Positions 45,763 through 56,252 of a stretch of 64,000 bases of DNA are shown here, piece by piece. The translations under genes and the position numbers were made by a program. The stretch covers positions 310,001 to 374,000 of the forward strand of contig JAHLKI010000017.1 in assembly GCA_025602905.1 (NCBI GenBank), read 5' to 3'. The stretch comes from Phlyctochytrium arcticum (lineage: Eukaryota; Chytridiomycota; Chytridiomycetes; Chytridiales; Chytridiaceae). Positions within the stretch are counted from its first letter, which is position 1. The number at the start of each line of letters is the position of its first letter. The notes below the pieces were generated by a model. That model saw only the letters and a list, made by a program, of their open reading frames with translations, was not told the origin of the DNA and searched no databases.

Positions 45763-46630
45763 AGTGAAAGATAACGCAGCGAGCAATCCCAGGAGCAGAT
45801 CATGGAATTGGAGATGAAGTAACAAGAAGATGTGGATATTTGGGTTTATTGGATCAGGACGTCTCGAGCTTAAGTCCTGATTGAAACACTCCGAGAGGAT
45901 ACAGAGTGGAAAAGCTAGCCACTCGCGGGACGAATATGGATGTCCGCCAAGAAGCAGATCGTGAGAAACGGAAAGCCACAGCTACAGCGTGGATGGATGA
46001 CTCTCTTGGTTTCCACAAGCTGTTTGATTGCGGATGGTAATATGTCACGTTTTCACAATAATTTCATTAGTAGGTCTGCGAGGAGTTTCTTTGACAAATC
46101 ATCGTCAACTTCATTTGTAGTTCTACTTTGGTCTTCATATTTGACCGTTTACATTGTTCTATGTTCGAATTACATAAATATCAGTGCTTCAAACCTTGCT
46201 GTTGCCTTCTTTCGCGGTACAAAGATGGCAATTATAGTTCGGCTGCAATGAGCTACGCGCTGTATAAGCTCATTTCAATTGAAGGGGACTCACAGTCCCG
46301 AACTCTTAGAATACTTGTACCAGATGCACGCACTTAATGAGCCAGCAATCTCAAACGGAGTGGTGTTTGAGTCTCTTACTCAACTAATCAACACCGTTGA
46401 TGTCTCGGGTGGAATGCACCCGCTGCGCAATGACAATATCTACCAGACTATTGGCAGCTGACTGACAGCTTAGTTTGACAGCGCGGCAACCCCGTTCTCC
46501 CCCACAATACGCAGTGTTAGGTTGGCAAGGTATTGAACGCCTTCAGTTCAGATTCACCTAATTCATTCGTTGTCAGACCACTGCGTCCGACGAAGCAACT
46601 CAACCTACCACTCAACGAACCATCAGCCGA
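45763..46630. promoter_or_regulatory. C1-C2 spacer
   Basis: The relic of the C1 tail is followed by AAATATCAGTGCTTCAAACC (also near 52040 and 55495 downstream of C3 and C4), CGCTGCGCAATGAC at 46421, TGACAGC at 46463 and 46476, CCCCGTTCTCCCCCACAATA and the C2 leader. No independent gene is seen. Confidence 0.55.
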
Positions 46631-49069
46631 ATGAGGATCTCCTCGTGCGATACGGATAATTGCGTATGGGCAAAGTATGTCCGATGGTATGATAAAGCGT
46701 GGAATGCATACTTTGCGACATTTGATGCTGGATCGGCGTCCTGGCCGGAATCGTTCAAGGCATTGTACATTGCAATGGCGGTAATCCCATATCAAAATGG
46801 TCGTCTGTGTGAGGAAAAAAAGAACAACTTGGGAAGCAAGTTCCTAGCTCTCTACAAAGAATCAAAAGAGCACCTCTCGGAGTACCACCAAAAACCTCAG
46901 ACAATCTCACTCACGACACCAACCTCAGACGACGAGTCCACCTACGAAGTAGTCGAGCCCTCAACACCCGCATCAAACCAAGATGTCCAGTCCATCAGCG
47001 ATGAGATCAGTGATGCGGGAGATTCAGTGAAGAGCTTTGCTAGCGCATCTGGGGCCGGAAAGACAGTGGTTGCGCAGTCGGATATGGAGGCCCGAATGGA
47101 AAAGGCCCTGATGGAGTGTAAGGAGGAAATGGCGGTTGCACAGCAAAAAGCGGCAGCGGACACTGAACGGTTTCACCTGGAGTGCAAAACTCAAAAGGAA
47201 GTTGCGCAGAAGACTGCGGCATCAGAAATTGAAAAGGCTGTCTTGGAGTGCAAGAACGAGATGGAACTCGTGCGAGAGAATGCGGCGGCAGATTATAAAA
47301 AGGGCCTCCTGGAGTTCAAGAACCAAAAGGAACTCGTGCAGAAAAATGTGGCGGAAGATATTGAAAAGAGAGTTATGGAGTGCAAAAAACAGATGGCGGC
47401 GGATTATGAACAAGCTCTCGGGGAATTCAAGAACCAGGTGGAAGCCATGCAGAAAAACATGGAAGACAGAGACAAAGGTATGGCGAGGAAAACCGTGCCC
47501 GACCTTGCGATTACACAGAATACATCTGACCCACGCAACCCAGTTTTGAACACGGCGCATGCGCCATCGCAAATCTTGAACAAACTCTGAAGAAATGCAA
47601 CGAGCGTATTGCAAGTCTTGAACAATCTCCTCTACAAAAGAACGCGATTAATAACCAAGAATGCCAAACTCGGCAGATTGATCCGCCATTCAAGCAGAGG
47701 AATATGGAGGATAATCAACACCCCGCTGCGGTGGCGAAAATACCTACTTTTATTGAGGTGTGTTTAACATGTGCGTTCCTGGCGATGCTTTCTCTACTTA
47801 ACTTATCATTTTGAACAGTTCGACGATTTGTTTCAAGAGGAACATCAGCATATTTTAGGTGCCATGCTACAAAGACTGGGTCCGGCCGCGCGACAATTTT
47901 TCGAATTTCTCCAGTGTTACGATCGCCCAAACTTGAATTCCCATACCTTACTTGCTGATTTACGACAGATCTTGAACAGTCTCCCCTACGATGCTGAAGA
48001 ATCCCGGGTGAACGCGTTCTTACGCGGTATGCAGCGCGATGTGGAGGTATGCAAAGATTGCATGCCAGAAAATGGGGCCGCCGACATACAATGGTATTGG
48101 CTGGGTCAGACATACCACGTTATTAGAGCACGTTTCAGAGAATGGTGGGAGCTGAATGGAAAGGAAGTTACTGATGCTATCGACATCATTACAAAAGCGT
48201 CACTTGATAATGGAATTGTACAATCAGCCAAAGAACCCAATATCGCAAGTCCGACAACTGAACTTCATCAAGAGAAACCCCGTCAGACTTTGCCCGAAGC
48301 ACAGGAGACGCGGACAGAGACTCTGACCAAAGACGATGGGATAAAGGATGCAGAATCTGCCGATAATGACGTCAAGCAGTACGTTGCACGACTTCAGGCC
48401 GTCATCCAATCCACTCGCGAGGAGAAAGAGTCAGAGCGTGCTTTAGCGCAGTCTCGTCATGAGGAGATCCAGCACAAGTTCAAAGAGCTCAAAGACGATG
48501 GAACGATGGTCAAGGAAAATATACGATCTCTGGTGACCACTCAGGATGAGAGCATTACGTTACGGCTTGCTCTGTCTGATGCCAAAGAGCATTTAGAAGA
48601 GAAGGACGCGTGTTTGATGAAAGTTTTTGAGGAGAAGAAACAACTATCGGCAGAGTATACTAAAGTTCGAGGTCAACTTGAAGGAGAAATGGTCCTAGTA
48701 CGAGCACAGTTGAAGGCTTTGCAAAATCAACTTGATAGCATCAAGCGACTTTTAACTGCTTCACAAGTCGAAAGTACAAACCTCCGACAGACATTGGATC
48801 AAGAGCGTTTGATCCATGAAAAACGTGAAAGAGAGCATGATGAACAATTCCAGGAGCAAATGCGGGAATATGTGATGAATCAAACGGAAGATATGGACAT
48901 TCGCGTTCAATTGGATAAGCAAGTCTCGAGCCTTTACCGCGAATCATGCATCTTACGCCAAGAAAAACATAAGTTACAAGTGACGCTGAACGCAAAGATG
49001 CGGGAATTCGAACGAACTCTGAAAAGCCGTGATGTACTGATTGAATCGCTTCGAGAGGATGCTGACTGA
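46631..49069 (+). pseudogene. Family C gene C2, exon 2 out of frame
   Basis: Exon 1 gives the N-terminal domain (CDTDNCVWAKYVRWYDKAWN) and six or more coiled-coil repeats (EKAVLECKNEMELVRENAAA). The GTATGG donor at the usual place is kept, but the usual CGCAG acceptor has become CCACG. The next AG leaves exon 2 (NLEQTLKKCNERIASLEQSP) one base out of phase, so the reading frame stops at 47590 after about 319 codons. Exon 3 (47819-49069, after a GTGTGT...GAACAG intron) is fully open for 416 codons. It carries the shared domain (MLQRLGPAARQFFEFLQCYD, RARFREWWELNGKEVTDAID) and a long coiled coil ending SRDVLIESLREDAD. It may still make a truncated N-terminal product. Confidence 0.6.
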
Positions 49070-49767
49070 GAAATGTAACCACCTGAGGGACAGATATGGA
49101 TTTTCTGAACGACCGCCAATAATCAGAGCGTGAGACATGAAATGCCATTGCTGCCGTGCGGACGAGTGACTTCCTGAATTTCCACGAGCTCTTAGATCGC
49201 GGATGGTAATTTGGCACGTTTCTACAATATTTTCCGTAGTAGCTTTGCGAGAGCATTCTTTGTTACATCAATGTAAACTTCACTTGCTTTTGCTTACCTT
49301 ACATTGTAACATGTTCGCCTTTGATAAGTATCAGCGCCCTAATTTTGGTCATTTGTTCCGTTTTAATGATGGAAATGGTAGTTCTGGGGCAAAGAATTCA
49401 GCATTTCATGAGCTCATCATGTTTGATATGTTTGATGTTTGAAAGAGGGCCAGATTTAATTCGCCAGCAATCAAACCAGGGCGGCTTTTAATTCCCTTCC
49501 TCCACTGATCAACATCGCAAATGTCCTCTACCTCGGTGGAATGTACCAGCTGCGCAATGAAGACTACCGTACCTCGCGTGTCAAAGTAATGACAGCGCAT
49601 TTCAACAACCCACCAACCCCGTTTCCCCCACAATTACGCGGGATCAATTGAACAAAGTATTGCAGGTATTCAGTTCAGATTTATCAATTTCATTTGTTTC
49701 TGCCTTGGCACAAACAGCTGCGTCCGACAAAGCTTCTCACCCTACCGGTCAACAAAACATCAGCAAC
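49070..49767. promoter_or_regulatory. C2-C3 spacer
   Basis: AGCTGCGCAATGA at 49549, one TGACAGC at 49590, CCCCGTTTCCCCCACAATTA, then the leader ending CAACAAAACATCAGCAACATG. The sequence just before the ATG is the same as before C5, showing these two are close relatives. Confidence 0.55.
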
Positions 49768-51889
49768 ATGACCACGCCCTCCTGCGCTACGGATAAGTGC
49801 GTGTGCGCGACGTATATCCCATGGCACGAGCAAAATCGAGGAGCTTTTCAGTCTCATGAAAAGAAAGTCCGTCAGGAGGCGTTCGAATCATTCTTTCGGA
49901 CATTCAGATATCGGTTAGAGGGCTGGTTAGATTCGTTCAGTGCGCTGTACAAGATGATGAGACAAAAACGACAAACCATTGATTATCTGCCTCAGTACCT
50001 CCTCGATCCCTTCTACGAAGAATCAGTAGATCACGTATTAGACCACCACCAAAATCCTCAAACAATCTCACCCACAGTAACAGCCTCGGGAAACGACGTA
50101 TCTGCGACCGACAAGATTGTGGTTGCGCAGTCGAAGATCGACGTCCGAGTGGCAAATTCTGAAAAAGCTCTACAAGAGCACGAGAACCAGATTGAGGTCA
50201 TGCGGAAAAACGCCGTGAAGGATATTGAAAAAGCCGCGTTAGATTGCAAGAACCAAAAGGAACTTGTGCGGAAAATTGTGGCGTCAGATATTACAAAAGC
50301 TGTTCTAGAGTGCAAAACCCAGATCGCGGCAGATAATGAAAATTCTCTGATGGAGTGCAGGAACCAGATGGAAGCCAGGCAGATACAAGCGGCGGCAGAT
50401 CATCAAAAGGCGCTCCTGGAGTGCAGAAACCAAATGGATATCAACCAGAAAAAACTGGCGGCAGATCATGAACAAGCTCTCTTGGAGTGCAAGACCCAGA
50501 TAGAAGCCATGCAAGAAAAAGCCGAGGACAAGGACAAAGGTATGGCGAGTGAATACGTGCCCAACTTTACAACTCTATAGAAAACATCTTACGCGGGCAA
50601 CACAGTTATGGAGACGGAGCAATCGGCCATGGTGACACACGTCGCAAATCTTGAACAAACTCTGAAGAAATGCAACGAGCGCATTGAAAGCCTTGAAAAA
50701 ACCTTGCAAAAGAGCGCGGTCAACAGCCGAGACTGCCTATCCGAACAAGTCCATCAGGAAGCTGAGCGCGGTATTGACAAGAATACGCAACAGCCCGTTG
50801 AAGCGGTAGAAGGACCTACTGTCATTAAGGTATCTCAAGCTCATGCGCTCTTGGCAATATTATCTCTCCTGAAACTACTATATTGAATAGTTCCAGAGTT
50901 TGTTTGAAAAGGAACATCAGCATATTTTAGCTGCTATGCTTCAGAGACTTACTGCAACAGAACGTCAATTTTTTGGATTTCTCCAGTGTTACGACCGCCC
51001 AATTTCGCATTCCCATACCCATATGGCTGAATTGCAACAGATATTGAACAGTCTCCCCTACGGAGTCGAAGAATTCCGGGCGAACGCGTTCTTACGCTGT
51101 ATGCAGAACGATCTAAGTTTGTACAAAGGCTGGATGTCAGAAACTGGGTCCGTCGACAAGCATTGGAATCTTTTGTACGGATTATACCGCACATTACGAG
51201 AACGCTTTAGAGTCTGGTGGGATCTGAATGGAAAGGACGTGACGAATTCTATTGGCATAGTTATAAACACATCGCTTGATGATCGGGTTGTAAAATCAGC
51301 AGAAAAGCCCAATATCGAAAGCCACACTATTGACCTTCATCAAGGAACCCCTGATCAGAATATATCCGACGCACAGGAAATGAGGACAGAGACTCTGACC
51401 AGAGACGATGGGATGACGGATGCAGGATCTACCGGTCAAGACCTCAAGCAGCAAGTTGCACAACTCCAGGCTTTCATCGAATCCACCCATAGGGAGGCAG
51501 AGTCGGAGCGTGATTTGGAGCAGTCTCGTCATGAACAACTTCAGCACATGTTCGAAGAGCTCAAAGATGAGGGATCAAAATCCAGCCAAGACTCACACTT
51601 ACTTGCAACTGCCCAGAATGAGGCCAACGTGCTACGGCTCATTCTTTCCGATGCCAAAGGACAGTTGGAAGAGAAGGACGCGCGCTTGAAGAAAGTTTTT
51701 GAAGAAAAGACCCATCTATTGGAAGAGCATGCTGCAAATATAAAAGTGCAAAATCAATTAGAAGCGGAACTTGTCCTAGAACGAGACAGGTCGAGGACTT
51801 TGCAAACCCAACTTGATGTCAAGACGAAACTTTTAAGTGCTTCACAAGCCGAAAATGCCAGCCTCCGGCAAGCTTTGGAGGACTACTAA
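49768..51889 (+). CDS. Family C modular coiled-coil protein C3
   Basis: Three exons (49768-50539, 50606-50829, 50891-51889), 664 aa, no lesion. The N-terminal domain reads CATDKCVCATYIPWHEQNRG, then VRQEAFESFFRTFRYRLEGW. The linker is shorter than in C1. Seven coiled-coil repeats follow (EKALQEHENQIEVMRKNA, HQKALLECRNQMD, HEQALLECKTQIEAMQ). In place of the usual CGCAG acceptor (here CGCGG) splicing must use AACACAG at 50605, which keeps the frame (VMETEQSAMVTHVANLEQTL). Exon 3: HILAAMLQRLTATERQFFGF, LQCYDRPISHSHTHM, RERFRVWWDLNGKDVTNSIG, then a coiled coil ending SLRQALEDY. The protein lacks the last C2 segment. Function unknown. Confidence 0.7.
50158..50520 (+). repeat. Imperfect ~66-bp coiled-coil repeats in C3
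   Basis: About six units of 57-66 bp encode EKALLECRNQME-type segments; Cys in ECK/ECR is kept in most. There are more units than in C1, so repeat number varies between paralogues. Confidence 0.6.
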
Positions 51890-52105
51890 AGTTACGAGAA
51901 CCTCAAGAGCACGTCCGGAAGCAAATTTGGGAATTCGTGATGAAACAAGATGTAAACCTCGATCGAGCTTTTACCACGAATCATCGAATTCCTCTTACGG
52001 ATGGAGATTCACGACTTACTTGTAACGTAGTGCTTTTTATAAATATCAGTGCTTCCACCGTTAGTTTTGCTTTCATTCGCTGTACAGGTGCTTCAAACCC
52101 ATCTT

Positions 52106-52489
52106 TTAAATGAGGTCTGTGACAGCCCCATCTGCGGCATTCGGCTCTAAATCGTCCAGCAATGCAGTTAAAACTGTTTGGCCTTGGATATACATAACGA
52201 TTTGCGCTGCTTCCATAAAACCCTCCGCGGCTAACATTGAAGTTGCCGCGTGAAGGGCAATTGCCTCTCTGATGTCGCTGGGCTTCATCCCAGTTTCGAT
52301 CAGAATGGTATCTTCGGTTACAGTTTGAGTATTCCTCTGAACTTGAAAAAAGGTTTTCAAGTCCTCCCGCATCTTCGGTTTGTGGCCGGTAATCGGAATA
52401 GCTTGCCCATTCGCAGACAGCCGTTTGCTATATGATGAGTTCAGACACACGCTCGTCGTTGCCCCACGATGCCCCCAGATGGTTGTCAT
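52106..52489 (-). CDS. Orphan minus-strand frame inside the C array
   Basis: A 127-aa frame with an ATG start (MTTIWGHRGATTSV) and a protein-like second half: TILIETGMKPSDIREAIALH, then AATSMLAAEGFMEAAQIVMY, then ALLDDLEPNAADGAVTDLI. The predicted helices are amphipathic, and acidic residues cluster at the end. It sits only in the C3-C4 spacer, which is about 1 kb, and is the only gene candidate opposite in direction to the array. No homologue or domain is recognised, and there is no codon-use proof. It may be a real small gene or chance. Confidence 0.3.
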   Translation of the reverse strand: MTTIWGHRGATTSVCLNSSYSKRLSANGQAIPITGHKPKMREDLKTFFQVQRNTQTVTEDTILIETGMKPSDIREAIALHAATSMLAAEGFMEAAQIVMYIQGQTVLTALLDDLEPNAADGAVTDLI

Positions 52490-52887
52490 ATGTCTAACAG
52501 ATTCAGTCTCGCATCAGGTTTCCTATTTGTTTCGTTACTTTTTGGAGCAAGCAGGCAAAGTGCAGCAATCTCGGCGGTGGAACTGGCGGAGAGTATCACT
52601 GCTATAGCTACTCGAAACTCGGAAGATGATCTCAAGAAATTCTAATCATACATTTCTCCCAAAAACTCCCACAGCTGATCAGATCTGGATTCAGTGGCTG
52701 TGTAGGTAATATATGCACGTGGTGTCATCTCCTCTCACGCCTGGGAATTTTGTTCTCTGCCGTCAATTTATTTCACAGGGGATTAAATAACTTCCGCTCA
52801 GTTCTACTACATCCATTTTTGAACGATTCGGTACCAACCACTGCGTCCGACAAAGCTGCTCAACCTACCAGTCTACCAACAATCAGC

Positions 52888-55268
52888 ATGGTCCGGACGC
52901 ACCGCGATACGGATACGTGCATGTGGGCACAGTATATCCCATGGTACGAGCGAAATCGAAAAGTATGGAAGAATGATGGAGGTGAATCCTTGCAGGAGGC
53001 GTGGAATGCATACTCAACGATATTCCAAGATCGGTCGGTGGTCTGGCCGAGTCCGTTCACAACATTGACCGCAGTGATGATAACCTCAAGGATCACTGAC
53101 CATGCCCGTCAGAATAAATGCGAAAGCTTGAGAGGAAGTTCCTGTCTGTCTACGAAGAATCGAAAGAGCACATGGCGACGTGCCATCCAAAATGTCAAAC
53201 AAATTTGCCGGCGACAACGCCCTCAGACGACGAATCTAGCTTTGAAGTAGTCCACCCCTCCATACTTGCATCCAACCAGGACGTTCAGTCCATCAACGAC
53301 TATATTCTCAATTCCGACCCTTCGGCGGGAAGCTGTGCAAGTGGAAAGGCGAATAATCTTGGCCTCCCGCAGGACGCATCTACGGATGTCACGCAGACAG
53401 AGATGGTTACTCGAGCGCCAAATCTTGAACAAGTTCTCCTGGAGTGCAAGAACCATATGGAGGTCATGCAGCAAATTGCGGCGGGGGATATTGAACAAAT
53501 ACTTTTGGAGTCCAAGAATCAAATGGAAGTCATGCAGACAAACGCGGCGTCAATGCTGGAACTTCCTTTGGTGGAGTTCAAGAATCAAAATGAACTTGTG
53601 CAAAAAAAGGCGGGGTGAGATATTGAAAGAGCTTTTGTGGATTACAGGAACCAAATGGAAGCTGTGCGGAAAAAAGCGATGAACAGCAACAAAGGTATGG
53701 TAGTTGATAACGTGGCCGATCTTTGCAACACCCCAGAAAACATTTAACGCAGGCAACAAAGTTACAGACACGGAGCGATTGGCCATGGTGACGCGCATCG
53801 CACATCTTGAAAAAACTCTGAAAAAATGCAACGAGCGTATTGTGAGCCTTGAACAATCCCTCCGGCAGAAAAACGCGATTCATAGCCAAGAATTACGAAC
53901 TCAACAGATTGATCAGCATGTCGAGCAGAGGAATGAGCAGAATACGCAACACCTCGCTGCGGCCGCGGAAGGACCTACGTTTATTGAGGTAAGAGAAGTG
54001 TGTACATATTTACAATTGATTATGTCATTCTTTAAATGAGCATTTTGACAGTTCCACTCTTTGTTTGAACAGGAGCATCAAGATAAGTTGGGTGTTATGC
54101 TGCGGAGACTTTCTATAAGAGAGCGCCAATTTTTCAAATTTATCCGGTGGTACGATTGCCATGAAATCCATTTAGCACCGATGAATTTGTGGTCCTGCCG
54201 ACTTCGCGAAGTGGGACAGATCTTTAGCAAAACAGTTCTTAACATCGAAGAGTCCCAAAGCGCGAACGCGTTCTTACGCGGGATGGAGAGCGATCTGGAT
54301 TTGTACAAAGCCTGCATGCGATGGGGTGTGCCACTTCACACACGCTGGGAGCTTTTGCAAAAGCTGCACGGCGCAATAAAACAACGCTTTGCAGAATGGT
54401 GGGAATTGAATGGGAAAAGAATCACAGATCTTATCAATATCATTACAAGCACATCACTTGATGGCCTCGCTGTACACTCAGCAGAACAGATGTGTGTCAA
54501 CAGCCAATCTACAGAAACTCATCAAGGAAACCCTCTTCAGACTTTTTCCGACGTACAGGAGATGGGGACAAAGACTCCAACCAAGGACGATGGGACAACA
54601 GATCCGGGATTTACTGATCACGACCTCAGGCAGCAAATCGCACAGCTCTTCAAAACCACTCGCGAAGAGACATGATTAGAGCGTGAGTTAGCGCAGTCTC
54701 GTCATCAAGAAATCCAGCATATGTTTAAAGAGCTCAAAGATTTGGGAACAAAATACATGGAAAATTCACGAGCCCAGGATCAGGCCAATGTACTACAGCT
54801 TGCTCTGTCCAGCAGTTAGCAGAGAAGAGCGGATATTTGAAGAATGTTCAAGCGGAAAAAAGACAACTATTGACAGAACATGCTGCAAATGAAAAAAATC
54901 GCGATGAAACGGAAATCATCTTAGGGCGAGAAAAATTGAAGATTTTGCAAAATGAACGTGATAACAAGACGAAACTTCTACGTGCTTCACAAGCTGAGAG
55001 TACCAACCTTCGACAATCACTGGATCAAGAGCGTTCAATCCGCGAGAAATTCCAAGAGCAAATTCGGGAATTTGAGAGGATGCAAAAGGAAGATGAGGAT
55101 ATTTGCATTGAAGTGGAAAAGGAAATCTCGCGCCTTTCCCGTGAATTATGCATCTTACGCCCAAAAAAACCAGAAACGACCCTGGATCGCAAGTTGCGGG
55201 TGTTCAAACAGTATGCGGCGAGCCTTCAGGCAATGGATGATCGAAATCATGCAGGGTACAATGTGTGA
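52888..55268 (+). pseudogene. Family C gene C4, heavily damaged
   Basis: The start MVRTHRDTDTCMWAQYIPWY aligns with the other C genes. A one-base shift near 53115 moves the frame to RKFLSVYEESKEHMATCHPK. A TGA at 53616-53618 interrupts the repeats, after which DIERAFVDYRNQMEAVRKKA continues in frame. The first intron is normal (GTATGG...TTTAACGCAG, to 53751). Exon 2 ends PTFIE before a GTAAGA intron. Exon 3 carries MLRRLSIRERQFFKFIRWYD and KQRFAEWWELNGKRITDLIN, then a TGA at 54673 and a deletion near 54810. The tail (LLRASQAESTNLRQSLDQER) is open to 55268. The shared domain itself is undamaged and differs most from its neighbours, with an inserted segment (LAPMNLWSCRLREVG). Confidence 0.7.
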
Positions 55269-56252
55269 AAAAGCATAATCCAAAGAATATATTGATGATG
55301 TGATCAGTAAATGGAATAAGGTTAAAGTTAACGAGGAGAGCGTACCACTAATTGGGTTAAGTTTCAATATTATGTTCCGTCGTCGTGGGTCTGAGAGAAT
55401 TCTTGTTATTGAATCAACTTCAGAACTTCAGTTTTAGTTCTACTTGGGCCCACTTATTTGGCCAGTTATCTCGAAATGTCTTTACATTACATAAATATCA
55501 GTGCTCCAACCCTTAAGTTTGCCTTCATTGGCGGTATCAAGATGGAATTCATATATATTTCGCCGTGCACCTCATGCAACGAGCTCCGCATTGTGTAATC
55601 CCATTTTCTTTAAGAGGGAGCCCATATTCCCTAATTCCCCCAAAAAAAGCTTCAAGCTGCCCGGAAAACTCCTGGATGCACGCTTTTAATTCGTCAAGAA
55701 TGCAACTAAAGTGGTGTTTCAACATCTTCTTCCACTAACCAGCATCATAAAAGTCAAGTTCCCTTTCTTCTTGATCCCCATTTGATGGAATGTCCCAGAT
55801 ACGCAATGACAATCGCTGTGTCTCATGTGTCAGACCACTGACAGCTGAAGTTGACAGCTCAGCCCGACAACCCCTTTTTCCCCACAATTACGCGGGGGTC
55901 AATCTTGCAAGGTGTTGGATGTAACGTGATATTGAATCCGATGGATGGATGGATGGATGGATAGATAGCACCTCACGTCGCTCGTTCACACAGAGTCTGT
56001 CACAAGTAGTGTATTAGAAGTCCAAGGTTACAATACAAGGTCTGAGGCAGGACTATATGCGCATCTGGTGTAACTATGCTAAGCTCTACTGCGCTCTACT
56101 GCGCTCTACAAGTGACAGGTCATTTTCTGGCTGCTTATACACATTAGGATGTTCTCCGCTCGGTTTCACCCGATTCATTTGTTACCGCCCCGGCACAAAC
56201 TACTGCATCCGACGAAGCTTGTTAACCTACCAGTCAACAAAACATCAGCAAC
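55269..56252. promoter_or_regulatory. C4-C5 spacer with TGACAGC pair
   Basis: TGACAGCT at 55839 and 55852, CAACCCCTTTTTCCCCACAA, TTACGCGGGGGTCAATCTTG, then about 220 bases not present in the other units, including a GGAT microsatellite (55941-55968) and a duplicated CTCTACTGCG (56082-56112). Then comes the normal leader (CAACAAAACATCAGCAACATG) before the C5 start. Confidence 0.5.
55941..55968 (+). repeat. GGAT/GATA microsatellite
   Basis: About five ATGG units followed by ATAG units in the C4-C5 spacer. Confidence 0.8.

Noticed and set aside
12261..50520. CRISPR-like or satellite arrays
   Set aside because: The tandem repeats are in-frame coiled-coil units without spacers; a eukaryotic host also makes CRISPR implausible.
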